Positions 9,363-18,233 of a DNA stretch of 64,000 bases are shown here, in pieces. Origin of the DNA: Caenispirillum bisanense (lineage in GTDB: Bacteria > Pseudomonadota > Alphaproteobacteria > Rhodospirillales > UBA2165); the NCBI GenBank assembly GCA_945877815.1, contig CAMDWJ010000004.1, forward strand, positions 1 to 64,000, in the 5' to 3' direction. Under the pieces are notes generated by a model. The model did not search any database. It worked only from the letters and a program-made list of their open reading frames with translations, and was not told the origin of the DNA. The position numbers and the translations under genes are program-made. How positions within the stretch are numbered: the first letter of the stretch is position 1; every line of letters begins with the position of its first letter.

Positions 9363-10370
9363 TCATCCGACAGCGTAATGATCGCGATACCAGGCTATGA
9401 ACCGCTGTATGCCGTCGTCCACGGTTGTGGTCGGGGCCCAGTCGATCAGCGCCTTCAACGCCGAAACGTCCGGCCAGGACGCCTCGACGTCGCCGGCCTG
9501 CATCGGCATATATTCCTTCTGCGCGGTGCGCCCGAGCGCTTGTTCGATCAGTTCGATGTAGCGCATCAGCGGCACCGAATCCTGGGATCCGATATTCAGG
9601 ACGCGGAATGGCGCACCCGGACTCGTCGCGGGACTTGACGGGCCGCCGCCGGCCATCTTGCCCGGCGCGTGATCGATGAGCCGCAAGACGCATTCCACGA
9701 CATCGTCGATATAGGTGAAGGCGCGCTGCATCTTGCCATGATTGAAGATCTTGATCGGCTTGCCGTCCAGAATCGCCTTGGTAAACAGGAAGAGCGCCAT
9801 GTCGGGGCGACCCCATGGCCCATAGACGGTAAAAAATCTCATGCAGGTCGACGGAATATTGAACAGGTGACTATAGGAATGGACCAGTAACTCGCCCGCC
9901 CGTTTGCTGGCGGCGTAGATACTGATCGGATGATCGACCGGATCATCGACGGAGAAAGGTACTTTCGTATTGAGCCCGTAAACGGAACTCGACGAGGCGA
10001 ATAGAAGATGCTGGCATCCGGTGTGGCGACATCCTTCCAAAATATTGCCAAGGCCGACGATATTGCTGTCGATATAGGCTTCCGGAGCTTCCAAACTATA
10101 ACGCACGCCGGCCTGTGCCGCGAGATGCACGACGGTCTTCGGCCGATAGGTCTTGAACAAATTATCGATTTCTGTGCGATCCTCGATATTGAGGCGCACA
10201 TCGGTGAAACCCGGGAACTGTTTCAGGCGGGCGAGTCGAGCCTCCTTCAAGCGGACGTCATAGTAGGAATTGAGGTTATCCACCCCGACAACGTCGTGGC
10301 CCAATTGAAGCAACCGTTGCGCTACTGAACTGCCGATGAAGCCGGCACTTCCGGTCACGAAATGGGTCAT
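9363..10370 (-). CDS. NAD-dependent epimerase, UDP-glucuronate 4-epimerase-like
   Basis: A 335-residue extended short-chain dehydrogenase with the NAD-binding motif TGSAGFIGS at residues 6-14 and the catalytic Tyr152-x3-Lys156 pair in YAASKRAGE. The segments VDNLNSYYDVRLKEARL and RFFTVYGPWGRPDMALF are characteristic of UDP-glucuronate 4-epimerases (LpsL/Cap1J type), which supply UDP-galacturonate to cell-surface polysaccharides. The length is normal for these enzymes. Gaps of 85 bases downstream and 77 bases upstream separate it from its co-directional neighbours, so it may have its own promoter in the hairpin-bearing upstream gap. The substrate assignment is by family resemblance. Confidence 0.88.
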   Translation of the reverse strand: MTHFVTGSAGFIGSSVAQRLLQLGHDVVGVDNLNSYYDVRLKEARLARLKQFPGFTDVRLNIEDRTEIDNLFKTYRPKTVVHLAAQAGVRYSLEAPEAYIDSNIVGLGNILEGCRHTGCQHLLFASSSSVYGLNTKVPFSVDDPVDHPISIYAASKRAGELLVHSYSHLFNIPSTCMRFFTVYGPWGRPDMALFLFTKAILDGKPIKIFNHGKMQRAFTYIDDVVECVLRLIDHAPGKMAGGGPSSPATSPGAPFRVLNIGSQDSVPLMRYIELIEQALGRTAQKEYMPMQAGDVEASWPDVSALKALIDWAPTTTVDDGIQRFIAWYRDHYAVG

Positions 10371-10447
10371 TTTGAACGCTTACCTGCTCAAATTAAGATC
10401 GTTAATTTCGGGGTCTTTAACCCCGCGAGTTGCGCCGTAGCTGTTTA

Positions 10448-11437
10448 TCAAGTCTCGCGACCCATGGCACCCGTCAATTTACCCTGAGTTGAGACATACC
10501 AGGCGGCCATTTCCGCGAGTCCGTTCTCTAAGGATTGGGGCGGGGTCCAATCCAGGCGGCGGCGAATCGCCCCGGAATCGACCTGTAAAGACCCGGCCAG
10601 ACGGCGAACCTTGTAACCCACCCCGGGGAGGCGGTAGGCCAGGGACAGAAGCGATCGCGGGACGCTGAACAAGCGGGGCTCGCGGCCCATATGATGGGCG
10701 AGACGGCGCAACAAGTCGGCGGTCGAAATATCCTCGCCGTCCGAAACAAAAAAGGTGGCACCTGCGGCACGCGCGTCGAGCGCGCTAACGCCGACGGCGG
10801 ACGCGAGGTTCGCGGCCGAAACCAGGCTGCGCCGATTGTCGACACCCAACAGAGGCAATGGCCAGCCGCGCGCGCACGCCCGCAACAAGGTGAGAAGATT
10901 TCCCTTTGCCTCGGGTCCATAAACCAGCGGTGGGCGCAAGATGACCAGCTCCAACCCGGTGCGGGTCGCGATTTCCGCGAGCCCCTGTTCGGCCTCCCAT
11001 TTCGAGATGCCGTAAGCGTCTTCGGGGATCGGGGGATCGGTTTCGTTGAACGGCGCGCTGTGCGTTTCCTCGCCGACCGCCTTGACCGAACTCATGAACA
11101 CGAACCGTTTCACACCGGCCGCGGCGGCGGCGGCGGCCAAGCGGCACGAACCGTCCCGGTTGGTGGCGCGGTATTTTTTCAGCGCACCGGCTTCGTGTTC
11201 GCGCATGACATGCGCGCGAGCCGCCAGATGAATAACGATATCGGCCCCGGCGACAATCCGGCTCCAATCGGCATCCACCGACAGATCGGGCACATGATAA
11301 AGCGGGACTCCATCCGGGCCTTGGGCGAGATCGGCCTGCCGCGTGGTGCCCGACAAGGTATGGCCGCGAGCGCGCAAGTCGCGAATAACGGCCTTGCCGA
11401 CAAAACCCGTGGCCCCGGTTATGAGAATCCGGCTCAT
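10448..11437 (-). CDS. NAD-dependent epimerase/reductase, WbpV/WreQ-like
   Basis: A 329-residue short-chain dehydrogenase with TGATGFVG at residues 7-14, the active-site Tyr142-x3-Lys146 in YGISKWEAE, and SSVKAVGE before it. This subgroup usually sits beside a WecA/WbpL-type transferase and reduces the 4-keto-6-deoxy intermediate to UDP-QuiNAc, which fits the WbpM-like dehydratase downstream. The ATG at 11437 overlaps the stop of the upstream glycosyltransferase (ATGA), indicating translational coupling. The same frame stays open far upstream inside that glycosyltransferase, but that part has no domain homology. The exact reaction is inferred from context. Confidence 0.86.
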   Translation of the reverse strand: MSRILITGATGFVGKAVIRDLRARGHTLSGTTRQADLAQGPDGVPLYHVPDLSVDADWSRIVAGADIVIHLAARAHVMREHEAGALKKYRATNRDGSCRLAAAAAAAGVKRFVFMSSVKAVGEETHSAPFNETDPPIPEDAYGISKWEAEQGLAEIATRTGLELVILRPPLVYGPEAKGNLLTLLRACARGWPLPLLGVDNRRSLVSAANLASAVGVSALDARAAGATFFVSDGEDISTADLLRRLAHHMGREPRLFSVPRSLLSLAYRLPGVGYKVRRLAGSLQVDSGAIRRRLDWTPPQSLENGLAEMAAWYVSTQGKLTGAMGRET

Positions 11438-12657
11438 GGTGCGATCGCCTTCTCGAACACCGCGAGCATCTCGCGGGCCTGCGTTTCGCGCGAATGATGG
11501 GGTGCCGCGGCGAGCGAGGCGCGGGCGAACCGAGCGAGCGCATCCGCGTCGCCGGCCAGAGTGCGAACCGCCTGGGCGAGTGCCGCAGGCTGCCCCGCCG
11601 GCACGGTCAGGCCGGCGCCGTGGCGCTCGACCAACTCCGTCGCTTCGCCCGTGGGTGCGGCAAACAAGATCGGCAAGCCCATAGCCATCGCCTCGAAAAT
11701 CTTGGACGGAATGACCTCGGCGAAGGCCGGCGAATCCTTGAGGTGGACGAGCGCGACATCGACCACGCTCCAAACCGCGGGCATGGCCTCCTTGGGTTGC
11801 GCAGCCGCGAACACGGCATTCGCGAGGCCACGCGCGCGCGCCGTCTCGATCAACATATCGCGCTCGGCGCCGGCACCGACAAACAGAAACCGGATTCGCG
11901 GATCGTCCTTCAACAATTCGGCGGCATCGAGGACATTGACCAAGCCATGCGCCATGCCGTGGGTGCCGATATAGCCCACGACGAATTTCCCGGCGAGATT
12001 CCAATCGCGTTCGAGCGAGAGATCGCGTGGGCGCGGCGCATAGCGCGGCAGATCGACGCCATTGATGACAACCTCGATTTTGGCAGGATCGATGCCGCGT
12101 TCGACCAAGTTGCGCTTGAAGGCATGCGTCAGGGCCGCGACTCTGGCCGAACGGCGGTAGAGGAATAGCTCGACCTTCTCCACCATGGACAGAGCGAGCC
12201 CTTTCTTCATCGCGCCGACCGCGGAGATCGACAACGGCCACAAATCGCCAAGCTCGAACACGAAGGGTACGCGGCGCAGCGCGCCGACCAGCCAGCCGGC
12301 AACGGCGGCAAAAAATTGCGGCGAGGTCGCGCAGACGATATCGGGACGATCCTCGCGCAATGCGGCGAGCGTGGCGGTCACGCCGTAAGAGACGAAATCG
12401 AGCGTGCGGCGCGCCACGCCGCGATTCAGCGAAATAAATGTCTTCACCCGAACCACGCGGATGCCCGACATTTCCTCGGTTTGGCGCCACGCATTGCGAT
12501 AGCCAGCAAATAGCTTGCCGTGCGGAAAGTTGGGCGCCTGGGTGATGACCGTCACCTGGTGCCCCCAGCTCGCCCAATAGACAGCGCGTTCATAAACGCG
12601 CGTCGCCGCCGCATTGGTTTCGGGCGGAAAATTCTCGCTGAGAAAAAGAATCTTCAC
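11434..12657 (-). CDS. glycosyltransferase family 4, WbuB-like
   Basis: A 407-residue GT-B-fold cytoplasmic glycosyltransferase. The N-terminal SENFPPETNAAATRVYERA and GHQVTVITQAPNFPHG are typical of WbuB-like N-acetylfucosaminyl/quinovosaminyl transferases. The C-terminal nucleotide-sugar domain has VGYIGTHGMAHGL, FVGAGAERDML and the acidic region SKIFEAMAMGLPILFAAP. It probably adds the second sugar to the lipid-linked unit made by the adjacent WecA/WbpL-like protein. It overlaps both neighbours by four bases (ATGA junctions), so the block is one transcript. Sugar specificity is not readable from sequence. Confidence 0.88.
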   Translation of the reverse strand: MKILFLSENFPPETNAAATRVYERAVYWASWGHQVTVITQAPNFPHGKLFAGYRNAWRQTEEMSGIRVVRVKTFISLNRGVARRTLDFVSYGVTATLAALREDRPDIVCATSPQFFAAVAGWLVGALRRVPFVFELGDLWPLSISAVGAMKKGLALSMVEKVELFLYRRSARVAALTHAFKRNLVERGIDPAKIEVVINGVDLPRYAPRPRDLSLERDWNLAGKFVVGYIGTHGMAHGLVNVLDAAELLKDDPRIRFLFVGAGAERDMLIETARARGLANAVFAAAQPKEAMPAVWSVVDVALVHLKDSPAFAEVIPSKIFEAMAMGLPILFAAPTGEATELVERHGAGLTVPAGQPAALAQAVRTLAGDADALARFARASLAAAPHHSRETQAREMLAVFEKAIAP

Positions 12658-13655
12658 GGCCGCACCGCCCGGCCCCGAAGAATGAGCAGCAGCACGCCGG
12701 TGAGCATCGCCGCGCCAACGAGAGCCATCATCACATTAAAAAGCGATGCCACGGCCAGCGCGATGAACAGGCCATTGGCGATGGCGATCAGCGCCGCGAC
12801 ATAACCGTGCGACAGCCCGCGCGCAACGGCACGCTGATAAAAATGCTGGCGATGGGCCTGCCATATCTTTTCGCCGCGACTCAGACGTTTGATCAGGGTC
12901 AATGTCGCGTCGGCGAGATAATAGATCGGTAGGATCAGGGCCGCCGCCCAATAGCCCGCCGCCGCGAGTTCAAGCAGGAACCAGCCCAACAACAGGCCCA
13001 AAGGCACGCTTCCCGAATCGCCGAGAAAGATTTTCGCCGGATGCCAATTGAAAACAAGAAAGCCAAAGGCAACACCGACGAGAACACCGGCAGGCAATGC
13101 GAGACCTACAAGAGCTGGGACAAATGCGGCCATGGTGATCACGCCGAGTCCGATTCCCGCCGTCTCGACCCCGCTGATACCGTCGATCCCATCCATGAAG
13201 TTGAACAGGTTGATGAACCAGACCCAAGCCAGACCGGCGGCGAGGCGATCCGCCCACGACGGCAGCCATCCCTGAAAGTAAAGAAGCTCGCTCGGCTGTC
13301 GAGACAACAAAACGGCGACGACGATCACGTGAAATCCAAAACGCACTAACGGCGAGAGGCCGATCAGATCGTCGATCCACGACAAAGCGCAGAGCAGCAG
13401 CGCGCCCATCGCGATCCAGATCAAAGCATCGTTCTGTCCATTGCCCGCCATAACCGCGATTGCGATCCAAAGCCCTGCGGCAATCGGCACCATCGCCAGG
13501 CCGGCGCCACGCGGTGTGGGCGCGGTATGCGAGGATCGCTCGTTGGGACGGTCTAGAATATTCGTCCGCCGCAGCACCGGAATCAGAAACCGGACGGCTG
13601 CGGCAGATAACATAATGGACACGATCAGACAGACGAAAAGAGCAATCCAATTCAT
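12654..13655 (-). CDS. polyprenyl-phosphate N-acetylhexosamine-1-phosphate transferase, WecA/WbpL-like
   Basis: A 333-residue integral membrane protein of the MraY/WecA family with about ten spans. It transfers HexNAc-1-phosphate from UDP to undecaprenyl phosphate, the first step of Wzy- or ABC-dependent glycan assembly. Key motifs are present: RSSHTAPTPRGAG near residue 45, the Mg-binding SWIDD pair, NLFNFMDGIDG, FLGDSGSVPLG and the final HRQHFYQRAV (HxxHxxxR-like). The substrate is probably UDP-QuiNAc or FucNAc, given the neighbouring dehydratase and reductase. The ATG overlaps the stop of the upstream methyltransferase (ATGA). The length is normal. Confidence 0.92.
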   Translation of the reverse strand: MNWIALFVCLIVSIMLSAAAVRFLIPVLRRTNILDRPNERSSHTAPTPRGAGLAMVPIAAGLWIAIAVMAGNGQNDALIWIAMGALLLCALSWIDDLIGLSPLVRFGFHVIVVAVLLSRQPSELLYFQGWLPSWADRLAAGLAWVWFINLFNFMDGIDGISGVETAGIGLGVITMAAFVPALVGLALPAGVLVGVAFGFLVFNWHPAKIFLGDSGSVPLGLLLGWFLLELAAAGYWAAALILPIYYLADATLTLIKRLSRGEKIWQAHRQHFYQRAVARGLSHGYVAALIAIANGLFIALAVASLFNVMMALVGAAMLTGVLLLILRGRAVRP

Positions 13656-14362
13656 TTGGCGACCGGCTCTTCCCGTCGCCAGATAACGATGATGTTCGGT
13701 GTCCAGACGACCGGGACCGTCGTCAGCATCCGCGACAGAAGACCGAACACCATATCTTCGAGAAACCGCCGCACCGGGCTTCCTCGCCGTTGCGGCAAAA
13801 ACGCGACAGGAACGAATCCGACGGCCCCGCCGAGCTGGCCGAGACTATTGGCGCTATAGGCAGCCTTGTGGGTGATATCGGCGAATTGGTGCAGCCCGCC
13901 CAAGGGCGAACCCATATTCGGCACGCGTGCCACGACGAGGCCGCCCGGCGCCAGAATGGATTTGACGCGCTCCAGAAGTTGCGCGCCCTCGGCGGCGGAA
14001 AAATGCTCGAGCACATCGAGCATGACGACCCGGTCCCAAAGCTGATCCCTGGGCGCTTGATCGAGATAGGCCCAGATATCCCCGATCTGTACGCGCGATT
14101 CGAGACCCGGAGCCATCGCAGCAATCGCGTCACGGTCCATCTCGACCCCGAAGAAGCGCTTAACCCCTTTGCGCTGCATATACAGCAGAAATTCACCGGG
14201 CCCCGAGCCCAGTTCCAGAACCGACATCTCGGGCGTACAGCGTGCCGGGATCCAGAATTCCCGGTCATACCAACGCATATGCTTCGCCTTCAGGGTCGGT
14301 GTACGATATTGCTTCAGCGCGGCATAAAACTGATAGAAATCTTCCGGCTTTTCGATAGCCAT
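13652..14362 (-). CDS. class I SAM-dependent methyltransferase
   Basis: A 236-residue protein with the SAM-binding motif I VLELGSGPGEFLLYM near residue 49 and the post-motif VVMLDVLEHF, typical of Methyltransf_23/11 proteins in polysaccharide loci. The C-terminus is hydrophobic (FLEDMVFGLLSRML). I set the start at ATG 14362 (MAIEKPEDFYQF). The frame runs further upstream, but those 82 residues are antisense to the divergent glycosyltransferase and look non-coding. It is the first gene of the coupled four-gene block down to 10448. The target is unknown; O-methylation of a sugar or cap is plausible. Confidence 0.82.
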   Translation of the reverse strand: MAIEKPEDFYQFYAALKQYRTPTLKAKHMRWYDREFWIPARCTPEMSVLELGSGPGEFLLYMQRKGVKRFFGVEMDRDAIAAMAPGLESRVQIGDIWAYLDQAPRDQLWDRVVMLDVLEHFSAAEGAQLLERVKSILAPGGLVVARVPNMGSPLGGLHQFADITHKAAYSANSLGQLGGAVGFVPVAFLPQRRGSPVRRFLEDMVFGLLSRMLTTVPVVWTPNIIVIWRREEPVAK

Positions 14363-14459
14363 GGATACGAATCCCCTATTCCCGCCAGACCCTAACCGAA
14401 CGGCACTTAACAAGGAACGCCGATCTTGCCCGTATTCGAGGCTTGGCCTAAGAGGGACC

Positions 14460-15365
14460 ATGCCCGAGCCGCAGCACCCCACCATCGCCGATCCCTGGGA
14501 TCGAATCACCATCGTCCTGGTGACGCGCAATTCGGCCGGCGTCCTGCCGATCTCGCTGGGCTCGCTGCCCAACGCACAACGGATCATCCTTGTCGATGCG
14601 AAGAGCACCGATTCGACACTCGAGGTTGCCCGGCGCGTTCATCCCAAGGTCGAAACCATCAGTCTGACCGAGGACCGAGGCCTGGGGGCGGCGACCAATC
14701 GGGGGCTGGCCTTGGTCGAAACCGAGTTCGTGCTCAACATCAATCCGGACACACAGCTGGTGCCCGGCTGCGTCGAGCGCCTGATTGCGACCGCAGATGC
14801 CAATCCGAACGCGGCGGGTGTGGCGCCCCAACTCACCAATGCGCGGGGCAATCCGGAAATCGACGTGATGGGGCCGGGCGAAATCCGTCATGCCGGGATC
14901 GCGGTGCCGCCCGACGGCCCATTCTGTACCTGGTTCATTACAGGCGCAGTTGTGCTGTGGCGCCGCGATGCTCTGAGGGCCGTCAACGGTTTTGACGAAA
15001 ATATTTTCCTCTACAACGAGGATACGGATCTCTGTCTGCGCTCAACCCGGGCCGGCTTCGCGCTGATTCTCGATCCCGATGCGCGCGCCGACCATTTCGG
15101 CGGCCGCTCCGAGGAGGTCACGCTGAAAAGCCGCATGCGGCGCGACTGGAACATGGTCTGGGGGCATCTGATCTACGAGCGTAAGCACGGTAAACCGGGC
15201 GAGGCCGAGGCAATCGCGCGCGATTACGTCATGCGTTGCGGTCGCGAATCCCTCGTCGGATTGCTGACCTTGCGGCGCAAGAAATATCTGACCAACAAAA
15301 CGAAAAAAGCCGCCGCCGAGGGATTTCTACGGGGCGACCCGCCGTGGGGATGGCCCGCAAGGTAG
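14460..15365 (+). CDS. glycosyltransferase family 2
   Basis: A 301-residue GT-A-fold transferase, one of the few plus-strand genes here. It has ITIVLVTRNSAGVLPISL at the N-terminus, VDAKSTDSTLEVA, GLGAATNRGL, NPDTQLVPG at the metal-binding position, and FDENIFLYNEDTDLCLR, typical of rhamnosyltransferase-like GT2 proteins (WbbL type). The ATG at 14460 has AGAGGGA just upstream. An earlier in-frame ATG at 14361 overlaps the divergent methyltransferase start and is less likely. The roughly 97 bases between the two starts must hold divergent promoters, though I see no clear boxes. It is convergent with asnB. Confidence 0.87.
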   Translation: MPEPQHPTIADPWDRITIVLVTRNSAGVLPISLGSLPNAQRIILVDAKSTDSTLEVARRVHPKVETISLTEDRGLGAATNRGLALVETEFVLNINPDTQLVPGCVERLIATADANPNAAGVAPQLTNARGNPEIDVMGPGEIRHAGIAVPPDGPFCTWFITGAVVLWRRDALRAVNGFDENIFLYNEDTDLCLRSTRAGFALILDPDARADHFGGRSEEVTLKSRMRRDWNMVWGHLIYERKHGKPGEAEAIARDYVMRCGRESLVGLLTLRRKKYLTNKTKKAAAEGFLRGDPPWGWPAR

Positions 15366-15394
15366 CGTCGGTCCAACCGGGCATTCTTCCCCCT

Positions 15395-17167
15395 CTAAGC
15401 TGCGACTTGGGCCGAAAAGACATCGCGCGCCCATCCACGCCATCCCAATTCGCGTCCCGACATCCATTGCGGCACCGGCACGAAAAAGCCGGTTTTGGGC
15501 CGCGACAGCACAGCCTCGGGCAACGGTTTGGGTGCAGTCCGCGCCATCCCCTGCTTGTCGCATTCCAGATGGGCGGCGGCCCGATACAGCGTCACATCGA
15601 CGAGCGGTGTACGGATTTCAAGCGAATGGGCCATACCCGCCCAATCGGCATCGCGCAGCAATTGATTGCGCATGTACCAAGCGGTTTCGAGTGCACGGAT
15701 CTTCGCGCGCGGACTTTTATGAGGGTTGGTCGTGGTATCGAGGCGAACCAGCGGATCGAGCGTCCGCCATCCTTCGGCGGCGAAGTCCGGGTCGAGCACC
15801 AATGGCAATTCCCACGGGAGGAAAACCCCGCGTTTCAACAGATAGGCGGAGCCGTAGCCGGTCGCATATTCGAACAGGCTGGCATATTTGGACGACATAA
15901 ATCGTGTAATAGTCGAGCCGGCGACGATGCGAAATCCGCGCCCCATCGTGCCGAGACCGGGGATCCAGCCGATGCCTTCGACCAATTTTGGCAAAGTACG
16001 AAACGTGTCGTAACCGCCAAACAATTCGTCACCTCCGACCCCCGATAGCGCAACCTTCAATCCAACGCTCGCCGCCTCGCGCGCGACGAAATAAGTATTC
16101 ACCCCGTCGATGGTAGGCTGATCCATCGCCGCCATAATTGCCGGTTGTTCCTCGTGAAACGCCGCACCGGTCAAACTGCGTGTCGTATGGTGCGTGCCAT
16201 AATGCGTCGAGAGTGCCGCGGCCAAGGGAGCTTCGTCGCGCGCGCTGCCCGAAAGTTCGGAAAATGCCAAGGTCAGGCTTTGGATGCCGTGATGCGTTTC
16301 GACCGCATGGGCAGCAATCGTCGCCGAATCAAGGCCGGCCGAAAGGAACAATCCAACCGGAACGTCGGAGACCAAATGATGACGTACGCTGTCCGCGATC
16401 GCGGCCGCCAAGACATCTTCGGGATGCCCCGACATTGCTTCGGCGCGTTCGGTCAACGGATCGATCCGCGTTGTTACGTGTACGCCGTCCCGGCCGAACC
16501 ATTCGACGCCGCCCGCTTCGACCGCGCGGATCCCGGCATAGATCGTGTGTGGTTCCGGCACGTAACCGAACAGGAAAAAGCCGACGTGACCGGCGGCATT
16601 GGGCTTATCGGAAATTCGGCCGCCCGCCCGCAGGGCCTTGACCTGGGATGCGACTCGCAAGGTCGAACCATCGTCTGCGACGTAAAGCGGCTTGATGCCA
16701 AAGGGATCGCGCGCCAGCAACAGGCCTTGTTTCAAGCCATCCCAAATCGCGAAGGCATACATGCCACGCAAACGTTCCACCATCCGGGCGCCGTCGCGCT
16801 CGTACAAGTGTAGCAAAACTTCGGTATCCGAGCGCGTACGGAATACGCGCCCTTGCGCTTCCAGTTCACGGCGCAATTCTTGGAAATTGTAAATCTCACC
16901 GTTGTAAGTGATGACTAGGTCGGCGTCGGCCGTTGGCTTCGACGTCGTGCCCAACGGCCCGAGGGCCATCGGTTGAGCACCATCGAGGCCCAGATCTAGG
17001 ATGGCCAATCGGCGATGGCCAAACCCAACCGAGCCGTCGGCCGATGTCCAAAGTCCTTCGCCGTCGGGGCCACGTTTCACCATGGCAGCAGTGATGCGCA
17101 CGAGTTCACTAGCATCAACCCGAGGGGCGTTGAGGCGATAGGCAAAAATAGCGGCCAATCCACACAT
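15395..17167 (-). CDS. asnB: asparagine synthase (glutamine-hydrolysing)
   Basis: A 590-residue AsnB-type amidotransferase. Cys2 (MCGLAAIF) is the glutaminase nucleophile, followed by MVKRGPDGEG, VITYNGEIYNFQELRREL and RSDTEVLLHLYE in the N-terminal domain. The synthetase domain has the ATP-binding SAGLDSATIA loop and SGVGGDELFGGYD. Copies in glycan loci often amidate uronic acids rather than aspartate, which would fit the uronate epimerase and decarboxylase-like genes nearby. The start is fixed by the catalytic Cys2. It lies behind an intrinsic terminator for the upstream unit, so a promoter should lie within 17168-17270. Confidence 0.93.
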   Translation of the reverse strand: MCGLAAIFAYRLNAPRVDASELVRITAAMVKRGPDGEGLWTSADGSVGFGHRRLAILDLGLDGAQPMALGPLGTTSKPTADADLVITYNGEIYNFQELRRELEAQGRVFRTRSDTEVLLHLYERDGARMVERLRGMYAFAIWDGLKQGLLLARDPFGIKPLYVADDGSTLRVASQVKALRAGGRISDKPNAAGHVGFFLFGYVPEPHTIYAGIRAVEAGGVEWFGRDGVHVTTRIDPLTERAEAMSGHPEDVLAAAIADSVRHHLVSDVPVGLFLSAGLDSATIAAHAVETHHGIQSLTLAFSELSGSARDEAPLAAALSTHYGTHHTTRSLTGAAFHEEQPAIMAAMDQPTIDGVNTYFVAREAASVGLKVALSGVGGDELFGGYDTFRTLPKLVEGIGWIPGLGTMGRGFRIVAGSTITRFMSSKYASLFEYATGYGSAYLLKRGVFLPWELPLVLDPDFAAEGWRTLDPLVRLDTTTNPHKSPRAKIRALETAWYMRNQLLRDADWAGMAHSLEIRTPLVDVTLYRAAAHLECDKQGMARTAPKPLPEAVLSRPKTGFFVPVPQWMSGRELGWRGWARDVFSAQVAA

Positions 17168-17273
17168 GTCGGTTTTGAGTTTCCTCGCGCGCTCTATTTT
17201 CGTGGTGTTACTTATTCGGTTTTACGCATTAGGGTCAAACGACGGCCAAGAAGCCTCGACTGTGGAGCAGATC

Positions 17274-17304
17274 AAAGAAAAGCGGCACACCTTGAGTGTG
17301 CCGC
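17274..17304 (-). terminator. Rho-independent terminator
   Basis: Read on the minus strand, a perfect 9-base-pair stem gcggcacac/gtgtgccgc (17282-17290 with 17296-17304) and a 5-base loop are followed directly by a T-rich tract, TTTTCTTT (17281 down to 17274). It starts about 25 bases after the stop of the Gfo/Idh gene. This is the clearest intrinsic terminator in the window and separates the 17.3-29.6 kb unit from asnB. Confidence 0.85.
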
Positions 17305-17329
17305 CGTCGGCCTAACCGATCCATCGGTC

Positions 17330-18211
17330 TCAGAGCATGACTGTTTTTCGGCATGCAATACTTTTCTGGCAGGCAGCAAGGACCTCGATGACGGATAATC
17401 CCGCGTCGAGACCGGATCGCAATACATGGCCCGACCGGATGGATTCGACGAAGGAAAAGATCACTCTTGTCAAAGGTAAATCCGGGGAAATGGAAATCAC
17501 CTTAGAATCAGATCGCAATTTTTCCGGGACGGTGTCGTCATAAATAACGATCTTATCGCTGCAGTCGACCGACAGAGAGCGAATTCGACGATCCAAGCCG
17601 TTGCAGACATCGATGGTCGCGCTGACGCCATTTGCGTAACCAAACATCAACCGGACACGCTCACCACCGCCGGCCGGTTCGGAATATCCACGGACCGATG
17701 TCGGCTTTGCGTTCATAAGATCGAGGATCATCGCGACGTCGTGCGCACCCCAGTCCCATAAGACCGATGCATCTGAACGGACGGGTCCACGATTACCGGC
17801 CTCGGCTCGAATGGATTTAACGGTATCGGGTCCGCCGAGCGTGCCGACAATCGCTTTCAACCCTTCGTAAGCCGGATGAAATAAATGTGTATGATCGACC
17901 ATCGCCGGAACATCAGCCCGCTCGAAATGCTCGGCAAGGTCCCGCGCCTCCGTCAAATCGAGTGTCATTGGTTTTTCGATCAGCACCGGGATGCGGCGTT
18001 CAAGTGCAGCGCGCGCCAATACCGCGTGGCTGGACGGCGGGGTCGCGACGATGAGACCATCTAAGTTATCGCGATCGAGGTCCGTCGGCACAAAAGATGA
18101 ATTGTAGGTCGCCGCAAACGTCACATCCGGCAGTGTTGCGAGGGTACGAATATAGGCTTGGCCCCAACGGCCCGTGCCGACAAGTCCGATCCTAAAAGGC
18201 GAATTCGGCAT
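17330..18211 (-). CDS. Gfo/Idh/MocA family oxidoreductase
   Basis: A 293-residue NAD(P)-dependent sugar oxidoreductase, rather short for a family usually 330-380 residues long. The N-terminal Rossmann motif is IGLVGTGRWGQAY at residues 8-20 and the family signature EKP is in VLIEKPMTLD. The central domain has SDASVLWDWGAHDVAMILDL, matching the usual substrate-domain histidine region. It is the last gene of the minus-strand unit starting at kdsB and is followed by a clear terminator. It lies 22 bases after the epimerase gene and probably oxidises or reduces a nucleotide sugar made within the same unit. The substrate is unknown. Confidence 0.85.
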   Translation of the reverse strand: MPNSPFRIGLVGTGRWGQAYIRTLATLPDVTFAATYNSSFVPTDLDRDNLDGLIVATPPSSHAVLARAALERRIPVLIEKPMTLDLTEARDLAEHFERADVPAMVDHTHLFHPAYEGLKAIVGTLGGPDTVKSIRAEAGNRGPVRSDASVLWDWGAHDVAMILDLMNAKPTSVRGYSEPAGGGERVRLMFGYANGVSATIDVCNGLDRRIRSLSVDCSDKIVIYDDTVPEKLRSDSKVISISPDLPLTRVIFSFVESIRSGHVLRSGLDAGLSVIEVLAACQKSIACRKTVML

Positions 18212-18233
18212 CGGAAGAACCAGACGGATCGCG

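Noticed and set aside
7583-9400. 605-codon open frame on the plus strand
   Set aside because: It is antisense to the CapD/WbpM-like gene; its translation is rich in His, Arg and Gln with no domain, as expected from a mirror frame of GC-rich coding sequence.
10391-10425. Two hairpins (aattaa/ttaatt and cggggt/accccg) as a terminator
   Set aside because: The stems are short and no T-rich tract follows on the minus strand, so I do not list a terminator there.
11118-11139. GCC/CGG triplet run as a microsatellite
   Set aside because: It encodes a short alanine run in the epimerase and is consistent with high GC content.
10448-12577. 709-codon frame suggesting a glycosyltransferase-epimerase fusion
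   Set aside because: The first 380 codons are an out-of-frame reading of the glycosyltransferase gene at 11434-12657. The true epimerase starts at the ATGA junction at 11437.
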